From: Rhizobiales bacterium 64-17
Lineage (GTDB): Bacteria > Pseudomonadota > Alphaproteobacteria > Rhizobiales > Xanthobacteraceae
Assembly (NCBI GenBank): GCA_001899285.1
Contig: MKWA01000015.1
Coordinates: 609,205-673,204 of the forward strand
Direction: 5' to 3'
DNA length: 64,000 nucleotides
Positions 63,501-64,000 of the stretch are shown piece by piece (the stretch's first letter is position 1; each line of letters opens with the position of its first letter). Position numbers and translations under genes: made by a program. Under the pieces are notes generated by a model. That model had not been told where the DNA came from. It saw only the letters and a program-made list of their open reading frames with translations, and did no database searches.

Positions 63501-64000
63501 GAGCACGTTGAGCATGGGCGCGTTCAGCGAGATCGACGCCACCGGCGTCATCACCGTGTCGACCACGGGTGACGCCACGATCGGCCGGTTGTGGTCGACG
63601 GCATCGTTCGGATCGTCCGGTACCGCCATCACGGTCGCGGCGGGCGGGCCGGCGACGACCGGCTCGATCTTCAGCAATGGTGACGGCCGCGACAGCGTGC
63701 TCACCACCGGCAGCAATGCAGGTGTCTCGCTGACGGCCGGTGGCAGCGGCAGCATCGGCACATCGGCGACGCCGCTCATCGTCGATACGCCGACGCTGGT
63801 GTTCAATGCGGGCAACAACGCTTACCTGACGGTCATGCAGGCGCTGCACGTCACCAGCGGTGTGGCGACGGCGGGTGTGTTGTCGATACAGGGCAACCCG
63901 TCGCTGGTGCTCGACACGCTCGTCAGTGGTGGCGTGCTGGCACTGGCGTCGAATGCCGGCTCCATCGCCATCGGAACCGCGACCTCGGGTGGCTCGCAGA
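48526..64000 (+). CDS. Giant filamentous adhesin, LktA/FHA type (3' end outside window)
   Basis: One reading frame stays open for about 5,158 codons to the window end. After an extended N-terminus it has a signal peptide (FAVAMTVVMVFCPALTFAQS, residues ~46-65), then a TPS secretion domain: AFNSFSQFQVGRGATGNLIL, NGVLNAYKDGQIGGNVYFAA and VGALNVSTPTREFVDGVVS. This is typical of two-partner secreted filamentous hemagglutinins, in the LktA family group. Thousands of Gly/Ala/Ser/Thr/Val-rich residues follow as beta-helix repeats. It should be exported across the outer membrane by a TpsB partner, not seen here. Start GTG 48526 has AGGGGGA eight bases upstream. Spot checks across the gene found no frameshift or stop. 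Few Cys occur. Confidence 0.9.
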   Translation, partial: MKPRGLVAGCDPAGQSRRCGSARRSPFASGTSTRLWVVDHLTIRIFAVAMTVVMVFCPALTFAQSVPAGTSTIIPDGRTATTVTTSGSVSTVTTGTVSGPNAFNSFSQFQVGRGATGNLILPAGTSNLINLINGNNPAVINGVLNAYKDGQIGGNVYFAAPGGFIVGSSGVVNVGALNVSTPTREFVDGVVSRSGQINQSAVSNLLAGTFPVSPDGNIRIRGRVNAVDAVRLTGQNVFVGQRDAVNAAHAVKFASSVNSKGLRSANGIVVRNGSIQIVAANSAKINGRVTARRGGTVNVAATNDVRIGAKAKISANNKNGPGGSVLVTGRDIVVAGHGIVSAKSVKGDAGTVQIIAGRSLTVEPGASFDVSSAQANAGIVELSSYGTFNLQNGFTVNGSAPNGRAGTLITDPPDVVVGDDSLDSGVTLSNSDIVAAVNSTSAGMTYVIPAGNEFLLATHGVIRGQRSDGSTVNIKIAATKSITIDGIIDTRAYNGGQVTTTLADAAKFSTGNSGSVTLESQKITISAGGKILADVNNATGAGATSYAGGDITLTAVHTDHQAQLASNADAEISIAGALAGRNITATAKADASTNFMNSALGMAQFGAGFLLGALAGINGGYVKSEATAKVTLEDGADIRATGALTLATQGWVEAKDPAITFSLSALQNAVAAGAVVGIANAYVQTRVKSGAKISAGDLVVLAENHTNLDISSLVVSGQTAADASLAYSTGTVNTRALIDPGAIINKVANVTVAAQNQNSFSTSATALSAGTGRAAFAVAISDVTNNAVANLGADIAQSAGAGAITVYSGNNTTKNSVSSSSTVGSPFLVQGIDVVTQTGGLGTLFAAGGVLDSTKFFDVMQSQGTTAASRFGMTLALNMPTLTSSASIAQIAPNAQDQMAVAGTLPTIVGTGNVGVISILTDSGVRGNASASIESNAVGTEADPTTKKGVAMAAAVTLITESSNAYIGSGVRLTGAHIGVSAETKLPITNTWLDFATFKDVTTEISDLMSHANGNLGIVNNILTTYANATADTQTFGFSGAVNYFSVTNNTVAWVGSGAVLNTTGTACAVTTNCWSSVPTLTTPSPSSFDLTGSGAPATFNWNHDVEVQATSTTQSINIGGNFSWLLLFATNTSKPENPDQPPGNAIGGSANVNIFGTNTVAGIGAGATVTTPGTLEVQANTHDLVYAVAPTAGKGSGLGLNGIASVLQFDNNTSASISNSAKVTAASVDVGAEQHTSTFDVAGAVGYSKGMGIGLGLALASVDTSTSAFIGDNSSALSGTGLTADDRNFTPIGAGFVDALNVSVEALSVGRLTTVAVAAQGNNNTPDPAAAADVKATDPEPDGLLSAIGQFFKGRGTAILAKITGAYNGIANKNTSKVQGGNSTAGAGSAAIDLTNVDTAASIANATLKYGTGGNNTVSVQALNNTIIDTASGSAALSKGAPGTQNTVGIAGAVAVTLSADMTTASITQSTITAKDVTVQALAGGESTTLGLAVALTTSQGSSTQFSASVSIAQISNGVQANVDSSTLGQATGSTTGDLTIIADQKTNIAIGAGALYAGFGGGSSNGGGVAFTLAEIGDPSGGAAVSAVLSNSKVFNTRNLTVEALDTSRIASGAAVAGGGADANGFSGSVIVNDINPTILAEITSVPAVQGRATVTGGITVSGDVNVISTSGYIAALDAIIANAAMSSNGGLVAANDSGVDFAAGDLSPSSATGAAIIAVAGNVQIGKANVGVSILVNRIGTTHLALIDRASVTSTGGVVNVSALDSAEIIGVAIGIGGATGSVAGNGSVVYNAINNAVVAQIGHGDDSTDTVGTATATVDAAAVQVTALDTAKIRGAAGAISINIGGGNAVGVSAVIDQIETFVSASIAGATVTADNTLGNGSALIGNNLPTGSVRVYGSSSADIISVAVGAAVSRGNAPASAQQNLSRIVGLLRPTAPTSLTGFGGGGVTPPTPPGAPVAPDVPASDGISGSASIAISTESTSVYSGITKGGNNTGSSVTANGSVVVGAANADDISTYAGAISVSINSGKGLGASIVVNTINGTTSADISDSTVNAHGNGGAASIDNSTLANAVDPSDDYTPASNPDLSNGTTTIKGVAVYASSRQTADTVAAVLSASNQGTAIAANTITNVMGGTTQATIQSANINKNLLSGETSAVRVGASSASYANNLDVGAAGSSQGAAGTIVLVINTMNRTTTAKIDTTDIGSSSVSAGQVTVLANALQGTTGVAVGAALSGNSAAGTGSSLVNLFQSTTTASLDHGTVYANALSVEANGNNGFFAAVGSGAIGSSAGIGATVVVATSNNTVQAFVGDTDPSTAATDLHLSGALAINASNTTSIESYAIVGSFGGSMGIAAQFSGLIITNEVDAELRNATVNTSGAVNVSATETDTLMPVVGGLAGGGSAGIGAAVNLVILKSNTKALMAGATVTTTGDVTVSALSTRDVKPITAIASLGGSLGIAGTVGVVLIGSGATSDQMSVLNSQAQTDDPNVPSGGTLDNAGRASGTNVVAATGSGVDGISAQIIGGSVTANKVDVNAKAQTSVLNIVGALAVGVSTGGFGAAVAFTEVDQKVTAKAVQGSLTAPTVSVTATAGDHGSGNAAESWGIAGAGGLYVGLGAAVGKAIVNNTITAELGSTTDGGSTGAASGVIAVSATDTSEVATYGYGFGFGAAAVGLSLGFSQKSSTVSADIAASTTITNFSDVSVKASGSGLVYSHTIAGAGGIVSGAGSSANATDSEIVSAGIGANASVSATGTNGILVDARATPNVSVESEGVAAGAIGVGASVALATASANVTAYVDNDATLSGGKLKIAAYVLVPSGGHSANAFAVGSGGGFLLGIQATDAEAKNTSSATAYGGTGLHLPSSDVTILSETDTDQYAEGKGFSAAYVGLGATVAITTSNTHSIAYLDSGAVTVSNNRGVLTITASGNDNNKSDALAGSGGVVAGAAAVATTSATAETNASLKDAASSDTLYFGGFGVGAAHTATYEANGDAFQASAVGAAGGGANNSVTSTTTALVGSNYIINSAAGDMKVIASDTVNQLYGGARAGSGGVAAGAATVSDATVRQTVTAHVKGNTIFSLNDNPYTSLAAIDIEALTFLSTNDSVSLDAGGLFAGGGARSTIDAQAHNIVLIDDGVTLFSAGNLYVGSAAIMKASNNANAKLYGLLTGAGASTNSALKATQDVTIGNAKLEAWGLLNVYAGQSGNGYYLSDLSANGTTIVYNYALIPITATYKGQSSAESHSTLTLGTGSRIYGANNVFIGADPGSVASNGNGTSYNPYLSLFSKEDHDNAGAAPVKSGDVILNGTIEAGIHNQANITITYDGVVTLATGPSTASPLALEFVADPNNLNPVMSYNHQKVQYSIVSGFNAHDDAVSTIASLSGLTTAQVDAAVAANQQITAQNDDASGTKQRQINTLIQQLPYLNDAGGPAYKFGNILASAGNVSILATTLTTTGGTPSITARDSAKITFDNQGIKFLFLSDLAVSAVTGGRLNFTGQATDTNSTGFGFNRDLTNQVPSIIINASWSSTNVNRQPIDRDGHVLATTPDIYFGGNVVNYNGLLNVTNQLGNVLITRDMRVGTVVMNVPNGMIGGSLGANSVYNSNYDVSAQWNDVEYRPTNILQAVSAAATYLGYAAYATGGAYIDGDPSKTPYYYYTGEGAVAPVYNPVTNYTAGTDRNTIFTARLLSLFYGGGGSLYSAIFLPMATTGSMSGYPAGSTFAGWQNSWYKGQVYWDGDSGPFNCSGCGSYFQLINIQNQMINGVTASASSVTPAASLITAGKALILSAAVININGNISVGQSSDYSVKIDTNAQSRINWFRNDADRLAAAKADAAAGKYIDLTDYVSSVNGSDVKITAKYNALTDQILLDPVVQGTGGFVYLNGKIISTSPTGNPMGNITVHGGAGTVTVNNLTDTALVTNVINTGVSAASVIEFVDQSKNLTRWYVYNAGAPANQQVSIYEQAGVNNGSYNALTPISVTANSGLTYNPAAQLYQWTDTLNLSRPDISDMTQFGWQLAPGSSNPNSSLGGWIRSQPQVIAGSQANNFQETLSASGTSHTYQVATGNADFGTDFKNGTWYQERYYQLTLTATNRVKADFPIGISFTGGGTSNIAITSTASIVVNNHINNLQGNTTLTASGTTNGVASSITAGADAFVSGVSVTMSAPGGIGTLANGIGTTTKAIPVTTFGGLLTASSVDHDIAIAATGSVRIGSITATGANPTQPLGSVYLTASGDITQAAAFDPAIPTVTGKNITISTTGGAIGAVSGVDQNNIAILTNINPIVIQATATSLGNGNYDGGLLNSSSSTGTYIIQSSGDLRLGTVSSTSGPVFLAAMAANGQPASILNGIITGGLTKEQIDHLKSVQTDLDLLGTSATNGSGTGAPSSVVTFQNMINSAYRDYWQLRNLAFYDGATYSATTAATTLDPATIKSQLAVRLNVPVSSVTDPQVQAEIAVRSDAIKAQMAAKLNVPVANITDAQFNAEVANRDLGRKVIAMQLAAKAGVDVSTITDAQVQTEATNRYNKDQYLLGLKAVAQLNTTLDVLFGTSAGQTAQLRQAVSTSGLTSALTTFDANFAYTLPTSSTVYTELASGARWTQDQLTYIVSNNADNSGAAPPIDSLPLNISGRQVMLYAPRGNIGNLAQPTTFSFTSDGSQPLNTTQKALMAAAGPGQLAVTSTTVNGVTRYDVSIAQRSLVMVSPLGTVSAKALSQIYLGSASDMLLGGIPASIYGPIQAAYSAGIQTINPGEVLLQAVQSIKGGVPGQVAISGPISALTLISDKGSIGTPDPDSAKDPKDSDYALIVQLTNNGLPVAKIDQAQALHGIYIRQKTGDLMLGNINAGSAADSALQLAATGSIYALPQFTDRTAVHLSATTLDLRAGGDVGFNGATFQPLQVKISGAVTGYAGGKFSLISPSASMTVGGAGTFGTLSSLGTMSLQVDAGDLTVNANVTGGVLQINVNNAVVFAAGTAGSPIVARSTAGDVTLSASTLSMGAFSEIDATGVITVSTTGDATIGRLWSTASFGSSGTAITVAAGGPATTGSIFSNGDGRDSVLTTGSNAGVSLTAGGSGSIGTSATPLIVDTPTLVFNAGNNAYLTVMQALHVTSGVATAGVLSIQGNPSLVLDTLVSGGVLALASNAGSIAIGTATSGGSQ
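61831..62124 (+). repeat. Three helical repeats inside the adhesin
   Basis: Within the adhesin (around residue 4436) three copies of a 31-34-residue unit follow each other: SQLAVRLNVPVSSVTDPQVQ, AQMAAKLNVPVANITDAQFN and MQLAAKAGVDVSTITDAQVQ, each continuing with AE or TE and a polar helix. They are predicted helical, unlike the surrounding beta-rich sequence, so they look like a spliced-in domain. A smaller helical stretch occurs at about 58670-58800. Confidence 0.75.

Noticed and set aside
1..64000. CRISPR array, insertion sequence, prophage or integrative element
   Set aside because: No regularly spaced repeat array, transposase, integrase or phage structural gene was seen. The single tRNA gene has no attachment-site-like duplication that I can find.

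Overview
The window is ordinary chromosomal sequence from a high-GC alphaproteobacterium of the order Hyphomicrobiales (Rhizobiales), most like the Bradyrhizobiaceae/Xanthobacteraceae. Pointers are the divergent phyR / nepR-ecfG general-stress locus, the acpXL-fabZXL-fabF2XL-fabF1XL-adh2XL-lpxXL lipid A cluster, an Atm1-type ABC exporter, and DUF2865, DUF992, DUF2783 and DUF3309 genes. No insertion sequence, prophage or CRISPR array was seen.

Layout. 1-9.9 kb: end of nadE, a DUF2865 protein, a drug/metabolite exporter, then a MarR regulator divergent from an aromatic-degradation run (hmgA, a fumarylacetoacetate hydrolase, an atypical metallo-beta-lactamase-fold protein, DoxX, an FAD monooxygenase, DUF2783), interrupted by an opposite-strand Cys-rich copper-storage-like gene. 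9.9-12.6 kb: a hybrid sensor kinase and a small secreted protein. 12.9-16.8 kb: five genes from cysS to a VOC protein, including cimA, joined by four successive 4-base start/stop overlaps. 17-23 kb: LOG protein, Atm1-like exporter, psd-pssA (phosphatidylethanolamine synthesis), an AprI/Inh lipoprotein and mmsA. 23.5-30 kb: motAB, kup, rhodanese, aminotransferase and a polyamine-type binding protein. 30-35.3 kb: the very-long-chain-fatty-acid lipid A operon, with a ketosynthase partner lacking its active-site Cys. 35.5-39 kb: RlpA-like protein, an unusual VTT/ATP-grasp fusion and a carboxymuconolactone-decarboxylase-family protein.

39-45.6 kb is the most interesting block. The general stress response core (PhyR anti-anti-sigma regulator, NepR anti-sigma, EcfG sigma factor, an HWE-type kinase that may be the PhyR kinase) is surrounded by genes with EcfG-type promoters. 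Five sites match GGAAC-N16-CGTT exactly within about 6 kb (39343, 42678, 43904, 44989 and 45037), all upstream of a gene or RNA in the right orientation. Three weaker sites (TGTT or CATT at -10) precede nepR, a DUF883 gene and the distant copper-storage-like gene. The 42678 site drives no obvious protein. It is followed by about 90 bases holding a stem with a C-rich loop and then a terminator hairpin with a U run, the architecture of the alphaproteobacterial general-stress sRNA GsrN. I propose an unannotated GsrN-like sRNA beside phyR.

45.8-64 kb: a tRNA-Gln, a small secreted Cys protein, a membrane-anchored winged-helix/TPR regulator, and divergent from it the first 15.5 kb of an open frame for a giant TPS-type filamentous adhesin that runs off the window end.

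All product names come from reading motifs in the translations; no database search was run.
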